Source: CAYVQF01 sp964454015 (GTDB lineage Bacteria; Myxococcota_A; Bradymonadia; UBA4248). Taken from it: a DNA stretch of 64,000 nt. The notes under the pieces are model-generated. The model ran no database searches. It was not told the DNA's origin and saw only the letters and a list, made by a program, of their open reading frames with translations. How positions within the stretch are numbered: position 1 is the stretch's first letter; each line of letters opens with the position of its first letter. The stretch lies in assembly GCA_964454015.1 (NCBI GenBank), contig CAYVQF010000014.1, positions 27,188-91,187 of the forward strand. Reading direction: 5' to 3'. A program made the position numbers and the translations under genes. Shown piece after piece: positions 8,382 to 17,667 of the stretch.

Positions 8382-10538
8382 ATGTACCGAACCTGCGGCA
8401 ATCTCTGGGCGCTGATCGTCGTCGTAGCTCTGGTGGCCTCGTGCACGGAGGCCTCTCTGCAAGCCGTGCCGCCGGATCCGCCGCCGATCCTCAACAACCT
8501 GTTGCGCATCGACGGTGAGTACTGCACCCAACGCACCACCAACGTCACCTACCCGGTGAAGGTGCTCTTCCTCGTCGACCAGAGCGCCTCGCTGCAGTGT
8601 ACGGACAGCCAAAACCGGCGTTTTGCGGCGCTCAATCAGGCGGTCAATGACCTCCTGGCCAAGCCCAACACGCGGCTTGCCTTCGTCGGTTTCTCTTCGT
8701 GGTCGCGCTACCAGTCGTTTACGCGCAACCGTGGTGAGATCGCTCCCTTCCTCGATCCTGCGGGTGGATTGGGTCCGGCCACGGACTATCAAGGTGCGTT
8801 GGCGACGGCCCTCTCCATCATCGAGCAGGATCTGCAGGGCGAGTCGCCGGCGGTGCGGGCCCGGACGCGCTATAATGTGGTCTTCGTCTCCGACGGGGTG
8901 CCCGAACCGCGCTGCAACGCCGGCTGCGAAGATGATCGGCGCACCTGCTCCGATGGCGTCGACAACGACGGCGATGGGCTGATCGACGCCGCTGACCCAG
9001 ACTGCGCCAATGTCAACGACAACACCCTGGCTCCCGATAATCTCTATGGGGTGTGCAACACGACCATCGAGATCCCCGATGGGCTCTACGTCGACATGTC
9101 GGGGATCTGCCCAGAGTACAACCAGCCGCCCCAGATTCTGCGCCGGGTCCAGGACATTCTCGAGCTGAAAGACATCTATGGGGTGGGTGAGATCACTTTG
9201 AGTACGGTCTTGCTCTTCTCTTCCCAAGGGGTGGTGGAGAGTGTCTGTCCCGGCGCCGGGGCGCAGTTTGGCTATACCCGGTCAGAGGCCATGGGCTTGT
9301 TGCAGCAGATGGCCGCAGCGGGCAACGGCACTTTCCGCGACGTGAATCTGGATCAGCCCAACGACGCCTTCTTGCGTTTCGACGTGGCCTCACTGCGGGC
9401 TGAACTATCGCTGCTCTCTTTCATGGCGGTCAACGAGCACAGCGTCCTCACCCCAGATGGGCTGATGTCTGACATGGATCGCGACACCCTGGCCGACGTG
9501 GTCGAGCGGGCCATGCGCACCCATCCCGAGAACCGGGATTCGGACGGCGACCGTTACACGGACGCCTTTGAGGCAGCCCTGCTGTTGCGCGGTTTCGATC
9601 CGCGCGACGCCAACATGCCGCCCATTCCGTGTGAGTCGAACCGCGACGGTGACGGGGATGGTCTCAAGGATTGCGAGGAGTTCTTTTTGGGCACGGATCC
9701 GAGTTTGGCCGACACGGACAATGACAATGTCACCGATTGGCACGAGTTCGTCGCCGGCATGAACCCCTTGGTGGACGATGCCCGACACGACAGCGATTTC
9801 GATGGCATCATCAACATCGACGAGCTGCGCGCCGGCACCAACCCCACCCATCCCGATGCGGATTACTACCGGGCCCACCGCATGCTTTACGGCATCGAGG
9901 ATCTGGGTATGCAGATCTTCATCAACGCCTCGGGTAACGAGGAGGAACGGCACTGTTACCGCTACTCGGTGGATCGGATCCCCATGGTGATCACCCCACT
10001 GCCCAAGGAGCGCGGTCTCAATCGCTTGATGCTCTATGCTTTCGAAGGACCGGCGCGACTCTCGGGTGTGCCCCGGGAGGTGCGGGTGGCCTGCTTGGAG
10101 GCTTTCTACACCAGCCCCACTTTGAAGCATCCCGCCAGTGGCCGCATCGATGTGAGCGACGCTGGGCTGACGGCGACGCGGGAGCGACTCCAGTTGGGGC
10201 TGGATTTGGTGTCACTGTGCCCCCTCTTCGACGATCCCGCGTCGGTGTCGCGCGATGACCTGCTCCGGCTCGTGGTGGACCTGCTGCCGAGCAAGGTGCA
10301 GCTCGGCCAACGGCTCTACAACCGCGCTGAGCTCGTTTCCATGGTCGAGGGGCTGGTGGATGATGCTTTGCAGCCGGCTTTACCGGCGCGGGCCTTTGAG
10401 ATTTTCGTGCCCCTTCAGTCCTTCCGCGCCGATCGCCATTGCTACCGGCCATGGGGGTTTGACCTCCTTTTGGATTTCCTGGCCCTTCTCGAAGAGAAGT
10501 GCGTCGCGCGCGCCGCGCTTTCATCCACGCCTCAATAG
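8382..10538 (+). CDS. VWA-domain lipoprotein with TSP3-like repeats (paralogue 1)
   Basis: A 718-residue lipoprotein with lipobox LVASC. A VWA domain begins about residue 58, with the MIDAS motif DQSAS at about 65-69 and a second metal-site region FVSDGVP. Inside the VWA is a Cys-bracketed insert with the Asp-rich DNDGDGLIDAADPDC motif. Two blocks of TSP3-like repeats (DGDGDGLKDCEEFFLGTDP, DTDNDNVTDWHEF) and a beta-rich Cys-containing C-terminal domain follow. ATG 8382 is preferred over a TTG at 8358 because it starts the signal peptide directly. The next gene, 19 bases downstream, encodes a protein with the same architecture, so the pair is a tandem duplication. Metal-dependent protein binding at the cell surface is the likely role; the ligand is unknown. 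Confidence 0.8.
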   Translation: MYRTCGNLWALIVVVALVASCTEASLQAVPPDPPPILNNLLRIDGEYCTQRTTNVTYPVKVLFLVDQSASLQCTDSQNRRFAALNQAVNDLLAKPNTRLAFVGFSSWSRYQSFTRNRGEIAPFLDPAGGLGPATDYQGALATALSIIEQDLQGESPAVRARTRYNVVFVSDGVPEPRCNAGCEDDRRTCSDGVDNDGDGLIDAADPDCANVNDNTLAPDNLYGVCNTTIEIPDGLYVDMSGICPEYNQPPQILRRVQDILELKDIYGVGEITLSTVLLFSSQGVVESVCPGAGAQFGYTRSEAMGLLQQMAAAGNGTFRDVNLDQPNDAFLRFDVASLRAELSLLSFMAVNEHSVLTPDGLMSDMDRDTLADVVERAMRTHPENRDSDGDRYTDAFEAALLLRGFDPRDANMPPIPCESNRDGDGDGLKDCEEFFLGTDPSLADTDNDNVTDWHEFVAGMNPLVDDARHDSDFDGIINIDELRAGTNPTHPDADYYRAHRMLYGIEDLGMQIFINASGNEEERHCYRYSVDRIPMVITPLPKERGLNRLMLYAFEGPARLSGVPREVRVACLEAFYTSPTLKHPASGRIDVSDAGLTATRERLQLGLDLVSLCPLFDDPASVSRDDLLRLVVDLLPSKVQLGQRLYNRAELVSMVEGLVDDALQPALPARAFEIFVPLQSFRADRHCYRPWGFDLLLDFLALLEEKCVARAALSSTPQ

Positions 10539-10557
10539 GTGCAGTGATCTGACCACC

Positions 10558-12585
10558 ATGACCCGTGCGTTCCCAAGTCTTGCCCTGCTCACGTTGGCGT
10601 TGTCGATCCTACCGCTTTGGTCGTGTACGGACAACACCCTGGAGCGTATCCCGCCCAAGCCCATCTTTCGCGACGACAAGCTGGAGATTCGTGGCAGCCT
10701 CTGCACCCAGAAGCCAGAGACCCTGGTCTTTCCGCTGCGGGTGCTCTTCGTCGTCGACGCCTCGGTGTCCATGGAGGTGACCGATCCGCCTGATCCCCTC
10801 ACCGGTGAGACCCGGCGGGAGCGTGCCGTGCGCGAGACCTGGACGCGGCTCTTGGATCAGGGGCCGGAGGGGGTGCGCGTCGGTATCATTCGCTTCTCGG
10901 CCCAAGCTCAGTCACGGACCGCCGTGGATCTCAACGGCGATGGACTTCCCGACACCTTCTTCACGGCGGATCGGGTGCTGCTGGACACGGCGACCAAGGC
11001 CTTGGCTTTCACCGACCGAACCACCAACTACGCCAACGCCCTCGGTGAGGCTTATTACGAGATCCGCAATGAGCTGGCGCGGGCCGATCAAGAGTCACTT
11101 CCGCGCTCCAAGTACGTGGTGATTTTTCTCTCCGATGGACTCCCGGACACGGATCAGTCCGAGTCGCGCGGCAATAACGAGGGGGATATCCTCGATGCCA
11201 TCCGCAGCCTCCAGCGTTTGGCGACGACCTTCAGGGTGGGAGATTTTGCCTTCCACACGGCTTTTTTAGCGGGTGACAGTGTGGCGGCCTTCGATCTCGA
11301 GGCCCAGTCGCTGCTCAAGAAGATGGCCCAGGTTGGCAACGGTGGCTTCCGCAGCTTCGCCTCCAACGAGGCCCTCGACTTCGTCCACATCGACTTTACG
11401 GTGCTCAAACGCATCTTCTCGTTGCGGGCGCTCATCGCGGTCAACACCAACACCGTTTCCGATGTCACCCAGCTTCCCATACGTCCCATCGCCGTGCCTT
11501 CTGAGCCGGAAGAAGACGTAGTCGAGGATGACGAGGCCGATGTGCTGGAGGATCTGGATTGGGTGGAGGTGGAGGCCGAGGCAGAGGGGCCCCCGACCAT
11601 GCACCCTCTGACCTTCGTCGACCTCGATGGGAGCGGTTGGGCCGAGTGCGGTGAGTTTTTGGTGGACTCAGATGGCGATGGCCTGGCGGATGTCAGCGAG
11701 CTGGCCCTCGGGACGGACCCCTTGGTGCGCGACACGGACGATGATGGCCTCAATGACTTCATCGAGTGGCAGTTCAGATCTTCGGGGTTGGATCCACTGA
11801 CGGCCAATGTGTCGTGCTTCATCCCCAACCAGTGCGTCGATAGCGATGGCGATGGCTACTGTGACTGTATCGTCGATGCCAACAGCGATGGGATCTGTGA
11901 CTGTGTCCACGATCCCAATGAGAGCTGCCTCGACGATCTGGGCCACGATTGTCTCGACGCCGATGACGATGGCTGGTGCGACTGTCCCGATCTCGACGGG
12001 GACGGTAAGTGCGATTATCCCGACCGGGATGGTGATGGTTTGCACGACTGCGAGGAGTTGCTTTTTGGCACGGCGCAGAATGGCGTTGACAGCGACGCTG
12101 ACGGCTTGCCCGACCCCGTCGAGGTGCGCTTCAACACCAACCCGACGGAGCGAGACCACACGGGGGATGCCGATTTCGATCGCATCCTCAATGGGATGGA
12201 GGTGGCGACGGGCACCTATCCGCACTGCAACGATGCCAGCCTGCGCTCGCGGACGGCTTATCGCTACGATCTGATCGAGCTGGGGCTCTTTGGTACCCAA
12301 CGTTGTTACGAGTTTTCCATCAGCAATATCACCCTGGTGCCCACCCTCGCGGCCGCTGCGCCGGGCTTCCCTGGCAATGGCAACAACCGCATTTTGGTTT
12401 ATGCCGGGGAGTCTTCTTTCGACGATCCGGGTGTCTTTGCCGCAGTGCGGGTGGCTTGTGTCATGGCCCAGTACCACCCTGTAGGCGGCTACAAGAATCC
12501 ACCTTCGGGTCAGATTACGCTGCGTGAGGAGCACTTTGTCGATGTCGCCAACTTTGACCCGAAGGTTCACTGCTTTGTTCCCTGA
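10558..12585 (+). CDS. VWA-domain lipoprotein with TSP3-like repeats (paralogue 2)
   Basis: A 675-residue lipoprotein (lipobox LPLWSC). It parallels its upstream neighbour: the stretch LEIRGSLCTQ precedes the VWA domain, the MIDAS reads DASVS at about 67-71, and FLSDGLPDTD follows. An acidic spacer (EPEEDVVEDDEADVLEDL) separates the VWA from a long run of Asp-rich repeats. Several of these contain Cys pairs (DSDGDGYCDC, DADDDGWCDC, DLDGDGKCDY), unlike paralogue 1. The C-terminal beta domain keeps the same Cys and RVAC landmarks. ATG 10558 follows the upstream stop by 19 bases. The last 44 bases overlap the chosen start of the next gene, which implies translational coupling. Confidence 0.8.
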   Translation: MTRAFPSLALLTLALSILPLWSCTDNTLERIPPKPIFRDDKLEIRGSLCTQKPETLVFPLRVLFVVDASVSMEVTDPPDPLTGETRRERAVRETWTRLLDQGPEGVRVGIIRFSAQAQSRTAVDLNGDGLPDTFFTADRVLLDTATKALAFTDRTTNYANALGEAYYEIRNELARADQESLPRSKYVVIFLSDGLPDTDQSESRGNNEGDILDAIRSLQRLATTFRVGDFAFHTAFLAGDSVAAFDLEAQSLLKKMAQVGNGGFRSFASNEALDFVHIDFTVLKRIFSLRALIAVNTNTVSDVTQLPIRPIAVPSEPEEDVVEDDEADVLEDLDWVEVEAEAEGPPTMHPLTFVDLDGSGWAECGEFLVDSDGDGLADVSELALGTDPLVRDTDDDGLNDFIEWQFRSSGLDPLTANVSCFIPNQCVDSDGDGYCDCIVDANSDGICDCVHDPNESCLDDLGHDCLDADDDGWCDCPDLDGDGKCDYPDRDGDGLHDCEELLFGTAQNGVDSDADGLPDPVEVRFNTNPTERDHTGDADFDRILNGMEVATGTYPHCNDASLRSRTAYRYDLIELGLFGTQRCYEFSISNITLVPTLAAAAPGFPGNGNNRILVYAGESSFDDPGVFAAVRVACVMAQYHPVGGYKNPPSGQITLREEHFVDVANFDPKVHCFVP

Positions 12586-14659
12586 GCGTGGGCTCGCCCT
12601 GTCTCTGCGCGTGTTGTGTGGCTTGCTCTGCGTCGCCGGGTGGGCCTGCGATGAACCGGAGAGCTCGCCCGATGTTTACGAGCCAGGCGGGGCGCAGTGT
12701 GAGATCGACACCCACGGGAGCCCTGAGCAGGCGCGTGCCCTGACGCTCGGTGAGGGCGTGAGTGGTCAGATCTGCCCCCTGGGCGATGAAGATTGGTACT
12801 GGTTCGAGATTCCACCTGGGCAGAATGTCCTGCGTATTCAGCTCAAGATGAGTTCTCGCCTCAGCCCCGTGTCGATCTCCTATGTGCTCTCGGAGCGACA
12901 GCCCGACTCGAGCCCAGGTGCGCCCGTCGCTTCGACCTTGGGTACCCAAGTCGGTCAAGAGGTCGATGATGTGCACTGCCTCAGCCCAGGGACTTATCTG
13001 CTGGTGGTGCGGGATGCCCGCAACGACGCCCAAGATGCGCGCCATGGCTACACCCTGACCTTGTCGACCTCGGCCCAGAGCGATCCCTCCGAGCCGAATG
13101 ACAGCCCGGCCGAGGCGGTGCCGCTGGGACCGAGTACGGAGGTGGTGGGGGCCATCGCTTGCCGTGGCGACCAGGATTGGTTCAAGATCACTGTCCCCGA
13201 GCGCCAGCTCTTGCAGGTGCTATTGACCATGCCCGAGGCGAACTTCGAGCCCACCCTGCGCCTGCTCGATGAGGATCTCAACCAGCTCTTCGTCGAGAGC
13301 AACCGCAGCGCCAAGATTCAGGCCACGCACATCGAGCGCTTTCAGGTGTTGCCGCGGGCCGGGACTTATTACCTCGTGGTCTCCGATTTCACCGACTCTC
13401 AGGCCGATCCCAATGAACGCTATGTGTTGCGGGTCCTCTACAGTTTGGATCAAGATCGCAACGAGCCCAACAACCACCCGCGCGAGGCCACACCCCTGCG
13501 GGAGAGCGCGCTGAGTTGTGGTGGCGAGTGGACGACTCACGTGGTGGCCACGGGCACCATTGGGGCGCCAGGAGACCTGGACTGGTTTTCCTTGCCCTTG
13601 AGTGGCTGTGGTTCGGGGATCATCGAGGCCGAGGTGGTCCTGGATCAGGAGGGGCTCTCGAACAGCGAGAAGTGGCAGCTCAACGCCGAGGTACAGCTCT
13701 CGCTGGCTCTGATCCGCCCGCATCGGAGCACGCCATGCAGCAGCGATGCGTCTTGCACGGCGTTGAACCTGCCGTGCACGAACGGCTGGGACTGCGCCGG
13801 TGTTTTCAACACCTGCCTCACTGAAGGCCTGTGTGCCGGGGCGGCGGTCTGCCTGCCTGGCGATGTCTGCGGTGCCAATGTGGTACAGCGTCGCTTTCAC
13901 TGCCCGGTCTCAGAGGCCGAGTGCGCTCCCACGCAGCCGGCGCCGCCGCACGTGGCCAGGGTCTCGGCGCCGCTTGACGGTGACGACTTGATTTATGTGA
14001 TGGTGAGCGATTTCCAATCCAACGGCTCAGCACCGAAAAACAACTACAGCTTGCGGGTGCGGGTACGCCAGGAGCCCGACGCCAACGAACCCAACAACCT
14101 CTATCATCACGATCCACGCGCGGACATTCCTGCGCAGCGACAGCCGGCGACGGCGATCCCCGTCAATGACTGTACCCAAGGAGTGTGCTGCGCTGCTGGA
14201 GGTACTTGGGTGCAGGGGATGCTCTCCTACGATGGCGACATCGATTGGTTCTCTTATCCTCACCCCTGCCCTGGACAGGACTGCACGCTGCGCCTCAACT
14301 ACACCACCGACGCGGGCCCCGTGGATTTCGTGGTCAGCGTTCACACGGGTGACGCGATCTGGTTCAGCGCCTTCGATGTCACCGAGAGAGAGAGCCAGAG
14401 CGCCAAGAGCGGGGCGCTGGGCGGCGCCGAAGCGGGCGACTCGTGCTTCTATGCCTACCAAGGCCATACGGCGACGCCGACCTATAACTATAGAATCTCT
14501 GTACGCGATTTACTGCTCTTTGCCCGCGATGGGATGGCCATGCCGACGAGCCGGGATTGGAGCGTCACCCAGAGCTATCGTCTCTGCCTGGAGAAGGTGG
14601 CCAATGTCTGTAGTGAACCCCCTTGTAAGGTCTATGCGAATGGTTGTGGACGTCCTTGA
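12542..14659 (+). CDS. lipoprotein with four PPC-like domains
   Basis: A 705-residue lipoprotein (lipobox region CVAGWAC). It has at least four tandem domains resembling the bacterial pre-peptidase C-terminal (PPC) fold. Each opens with an EPNxxPxEA-type segment (DPSEPNDSPAEA, DRNEPNNHPREA, DANEPNN) and contains the typical DxDWFxxxxP strand (GDEDWYWFEI, GDQDWFKITV, GDLDWFSLPL, GDIDWFSYPH). A Cys-rich insert lies between domains three and four (about residues 395-450). There is no protease domain, so these PPC units are probably adhesive or structural. The start at 12542 has GAGGAG upstream and lies 44 bases inside the preceding VWA gene; a GTG at 12524 is an alternative. It lies in the middle of the VWA/PPC lipoprotein operon. 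Confidence 0.75.
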   Translation: MSPTLTRRFTALFPERGLALSLRVLCGLLCVAGWACDEPESSPDVYEPGGAQCEIDTHGSPEQARALTLGEGVSGQICPLGDEDWYWFEIPPGQNVLRIQLKMSSRLSPVSISYVLSERQPDSSPGAPVASTLGTQVGQEVDDVHCLSPGTYLLVVRDARNDAQDARHGYTLTLSTSAQSDPSEPNDSPAEAVPLGPSTEVVGAIACRGDQDWFKITVPERQLLQVLLTMPEANFEPTLRLLDEDLNQLFVESNRSAKIQATHIERFQVLPRAGTYYLVVSDFTDSQADPNERYVLRVLYSLDQDRNEPNNHPREATPLRESALSCGGEWTTHVVATGTIGAPGDLDWFSLPLSGCGSGIIEAEVVLDQEGLSNSEKWQLNAEVQLSLALIRPHRSTPCSSDASCTALNLPCTNGWDCAGVFNTCLTEGLCAGAAVCLPGDVCGANVVQRRFHCPVSEAECAPTQPAPPHVARVSAPLDGDDLIYVMVSDFQSNGSAPKNNYSLRVRVRQEPDANEPNNLYHHDPRADIPAQRQPATAIPVNDCTQGVCCAAGGTWVQGMLSYDGDIDWFSYPHPCPGQDCTLRLNYTTDAGPVDFVVSVHTGDAIWFSAFDVTERESQSAKSGALGGAEAGDSCFYAYQGHTATPTYNYRISVRDLLLFARDGMAMPTSRDWSVTQSYRLCLEKVANVCSEPPCKVYANGCGRP

Positions 14660-14660
14660 T

Positions 14661-16058
14661 ATGCGGGCGAAGTGGTTGCTCATCTTGCTCGTTCTCGCGG
14701 CTTGCAGTGACGACGCGAGCAAAGATCCCCAACAGGACGTGATTGACATCCCGCGGGATCAGATTCAACCCAGCCAACCGTGGTCGGCGCCGGAGATCGT
14801 CGCCGAAGGGGCCGTCGGTTTGCACCTACAGCTTGTCGAGCTGGGCTCGCGCGGGGCGGTGGCCTTTTTCTCGACCTCCGGGCGCGAGGATGGCCCCTGC
14901 GAGGAGCTAGGGCTCGATGATCCGCCACTGCGGGTGCGGTGGACCCTGAGCTATGCCGAGCGCACGGCCTCGGGGTGGGTCTCGGAGGTGGTGACCGAGC
15001 CGCTCTACGTCGCCGAGCCGCCTGGCCTGTCTTTGGGCGCTCAGGAGGATGGCACGGTCCTGTTGGCCGCGATGACAGGGGAGCCCATCGCGGCCTATCG
15101 CTACTGCGGCGCGAACAATGTCGGCTTGCTGCAGCGACAGGGGCCTGGACAATGGTCACTGACCACGGTGGTCTCCCAGAGCGGGGAGGCGGCCACAGGT
15201 GAACCGGCGAGTGATTTCGGCCAAGTCGTCGGCTATTTCCCCTCCCTGGCTTTCGCTCCGGATGGGAGCGCTGGCATTGCCTACAAAGACGTGCATGCCG
15301 GCGGGATGCAGAGCGATGACTTCAGACGGGCCGATTTGGAGCTCGCCCTGCGCTCTCCAGGCGGTGCCTGGCGAGCTCTGGCGGTCGATCACGGCCGTGG
15401 CGCGGGTAACCACAACGTGCTCCGCTTTGATGCTGACAACCAGCCTTACATCGCTTACATCAACCCGAGCGAAGACGTGCAGGCGCGCTTGGGGCTGTGG
15501 GTGAGCCGGCCCAAAATCGCCGACGATGGCTGGGAGCGGGTGCAGCTCTACAACCGCCGCACCGTCGGTGGCCCGGCAGCTCGCTTCATCGGCGTGGACT
15601 CGCCTTCTTATCACGTGGCTTTCTACAACGCAGATCGCGGCTTTCCGGTCTTGGCCCAGCTTCTGGACCCAGACAACTTCGACGACCTGGGCGTAGGGTG
15701 GACGCTCGAGGAGCTGGGTGATCCCCGCTTCGATGAGGGTTATTTCCCCGCGTTGGCCGTTGGCCCGGGGGGGGAGGTGGCCATGGCCTACTACCGCTGT
15801 ACGCAGAGCAACGCCGCGCAGCTCGGTGATTGTAGCGCCGACGTGGATGCCCTGGTCTTCGCCTGGCGCGACGGAAAAGGCTGGAACTATGAGGTCGTCG
15901 ACGAGGGCGACCTGTACGGCGCGTGCGGGATGAACCCCAGCTTGGTCATCACGGCAGGTGGGGTGGCGCAGATCGCTTATCGATGCGAGCGTTGGGATGC
16001 CGACGCGCAACAACTCGTGGCGCAGGTGCGCTTCGTGCAACGCAGGGCGCTGCCATGA
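14661..16058 (+). CDS. propeller-like lipoprotein
   Basis: A 465-residue lipoprotein with a compact signal peptide (MRAKWLLILLVLAAC). The mature part has repeated beta-strand units of the style SLAFAPDGSAGIAYKD, VLRFDADNQPYIAYIN, ALAVGPGGEVAMAYYR and SLVITAGGVAQIAYRC, as in BNR/sialidase-like beta-propellers. No catalytic residues of a glycosidase can be assigned. ATG 14661 comes one base after the preceding stop (tgaTatg), typical of translational coupling; an in-frame ATG at 14634 would overlap the upstream gene and lengthen the N-region. The stop overlaps the ATG of the next gene (atga at 16055). Confidence 0.6.
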   Translation: MRAKWLLILLVLAACSDDASKDPQQDVIDIPRDQIQPSQPWSAPEIVAEGAVGLHLQLVELGSRGAVAFFSTSGREDGPCEELGLDDPPLRVRWTLSYAERTASGWVSEVVTEPLYVAEPPGLSLGAQEDGTVLLAAMTGEPIAAYRYCGANNVGLLQRQGPGQWSLTTVVSQSGEAATGEPASDFGQVVGYFPSLAFAPDGSAGIAYKDVHAGGMQSDDFRRADLELALRSPGGAWRALAVDHGRGAGNHNVLRFDADNQPYIAYINPSEDVQARLGLWVSRPKIADDGWERVQLYNRRTVGGPAARFIGVDSPSYHVAFYNADRGFPVLAQLLDPDNFDDLGVGWTLEELGDPRFDEGYFPALAVGPGGEVAMAYYRCTQSNAAQLGDCSADVDALVFAWRDGKGWNYEVVDEGDLYGACGMNPSLVITAGGVAQIAYRCERWDADAQQLVAQVRFVQRRALP

Positions 16059-16579
16059 GAGCGATGATGAGGCGAGTCGTGATGCTGGGGTGTTTCGTGG
16101 GGTTGAGCCTGGGGCCTTGGGCCTGTGCCGAGAACAACCTCTCGGGGAGCCTGACCTCGTACTACAACGTGGATTTCGATCGCGTCCAGGCGAGGCTCTA
16201 CAAAGACTCCGAGCTGGCCATCGAGTTCGTGCGCGACAATGGTGAGGTGCCCGTGCGGATCACCATCAAGGCCGACGAAGCGATCAAGGCCAAGACCTAC
16301 TCCCTGCCGCGGATGGGCACGGTGAGCGGGCGATCGGGTGACAGCGATATGCCTCAGTTGACCAGTGGGTCGGTGACGCTGGATGCGTTCAAGGCCAAGC
16401 AAGGCGAGACCCTTTCGGGTACCTTCACGGCACGCTTCGATGTGGGTAAGGACGAGCTCAACCTCACGGGGGACTTCAGCGCGCGCCTGGAGTTGGTGGC
16501 CGCCGTGCCGGGCTACCACATCGACGGCTATCCGCCGGAGGTGGCCGGCGAGGAAGATGAGCCGGAGGTGACCCCGTGA
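16055..16579 (+). CDS. small lipoprotein of unknown function
   Basis: A 174-residue predicted lipoprotein whose ATG overlaps the previous stop (atga), so it is the last gene of the five-gene lipoprotein run. The signal peptide ends LSLGPWAC. The mature part begins NNLSGSLTSYYNVDFD and is beta-rich, with a pattern of alternating charged and hydrophobic residues and an acidic end (EEDEPEVTP). I recognise no domain. About 105 bases of non-coding DNA separate it from fmt. Confidence 0.6.
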   Translation: MRAMMRRVVMLGCFVGLSLGPWACAENNLSGSLTSYYNVDFDRVQARLYKDSELAIEFVRDNGEVPVRITIKADEAIKAKTYSLPRMGTVSGRSGDSDMPQLTSGSVTLDAFKAKQGETLSGTFTARFDVGKDELNLTGDFSARLELVAAVPGYHIDGYPPEVAGEEDEPEVTP

Positions 16580-16684
16580 AGGCGCTTTTCGTCCTTTGAC
16601 CTTCGGATCGGCTTGAGATCGCGCGCCAAGGCGAGTAGAGCACACCCCTGGGCCCGCATTTGGGCTGGCTAGGGGTGGAGTGTC

Positions 16685-17665
16685 ATGGCATTGCCTTCAA
16701 TCGTTTTCATGGGGACGCCCGATTTCGCTGTGCCAACGCTGGAGGCACTGATCGCAGCGGACTATCCGATCCGCGCCGTCGTGACCCAGCCGGACCGGGC
16801 GCAGGGACGGGGGCGGCACCTGGCGCCGCCGCCAGTGAAGGTGGTGGCCGAGCGGGCTGGGATCGCGGTGATGCAGCCGGAGAAGCTGCGCACTGTGGCG
16901 TGCCGTGAGGCCCTCACGGCGTTGGCGCCAGATTTCTTCGTGGTCGTCGCTTACGGCAAGATCCTCAGTCCGCGCTTTTTGGCGATTCCGCGCATTGCGC
17001 CGCTCAATGTCCACGCCTCGCTGCTGCCCAAGTATCGGGGTGCGGCGCCGTTGGCCTGGGCGCTTCTGCACGGGGAGCGAGAGACCGGGGTCTCGATCAT
17101 GCGCATGGACGAGGGCCTCGACACGGGCCCGGTTTTTCATCAAGCGTCGTTGACCATCGCGGAGCAAGACAACGCGCAGACCCTGCACGACAAGGTGGCG
17201 CGCTTGGGGGCGGAGACCTTGATCGCCGTGTTGCCCCGTATCGCGGCGGGGAGCCTGCAAGCTACGGCGCAGCCTGCTGAGGGGGCCAGCTACGCCCCCT
17301 TGATGGAGAAAGCCATGGGGGCCATCGACTTCGCGCAGCGCGCCGAAGAGGTGGCCAATCACATCCGCGCCTTCACCCCTTGGCCGTCGGCTTTCTGCCT
17401 CTTTCGCGCGGCGCGGCATATCATTCACGCTGCCACGGCCGTCGCAGTGGATACTGATCCCGTGGCGGAGCCAGGGACCATTGTGGCGTGGGAGCAGAAC
17501 AGCGGGTGCTTGGAGGTGCAGTGCGGTCGTGGCCGTTTGGCCATCACCCGAATCCAATGCGCTGGGCGCAAAGTACAATCGGCGGCCGACTTCGTGAGCG
17601 GCTACCGGGTGGCGCTAGGTGAGCGTTTCATTAGCCCGAGTGGGCCAGCAACGGAGCAGCATTGA
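16685..17665 (+). CDS. fmt: methionyl-tRNA formyltransferase
   Basis: Formylates the amino group of initiator Met-tRNA using 10-formyl-tetrahydrofolate. The 326 residues match the family length. The formyltransferase core carries N108 and H110 (PLNVHASLLPKYRGAAP) and D146 (MDEGLDTGP), which are the same positions as the catalytic Asn-His-Asp of E. coli Fmt. A C-terminal tRNA-binding OB domain follows from about residue 205. The ATG has GGTGGAG seven bases upstream. Its stop overlaps the beginning of the rsmB region; the fmt-rsmB pairing is conserved in many bacteria. The folD gene elsewhere in the window supplies the folate precursor. Confidence 0.97.
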   Translation: MALPSIVFMGTPDFAVPTLEALIAADYPIRAVVTQPDRAQGRGRHLAPPPVKVVAERAGIAVMQPEKLRTVACREALTALAPDFFVVVAYGKILSPRFLAIPRIAPLNVHASLLPKYRGAAPLAWALLHGERETGVSIMRMDEGLDTGPVFHQASLTIAEQDNAQTLHDKVARLGAETLIAVLPRIAAGSLQATAQPAEGASYAPLMEKAMGAIDFAQRAEEVANHIRAFTPWPSAFCLFRAARHIIHAATAVAVDTDPVAEPGTIVAWEQNSGCLEVQCGRGRLAITRIQCAGRKVQSAADFVSGYRVALGERFISPSGPATEQH

Positions 17666-17667
17666 AC

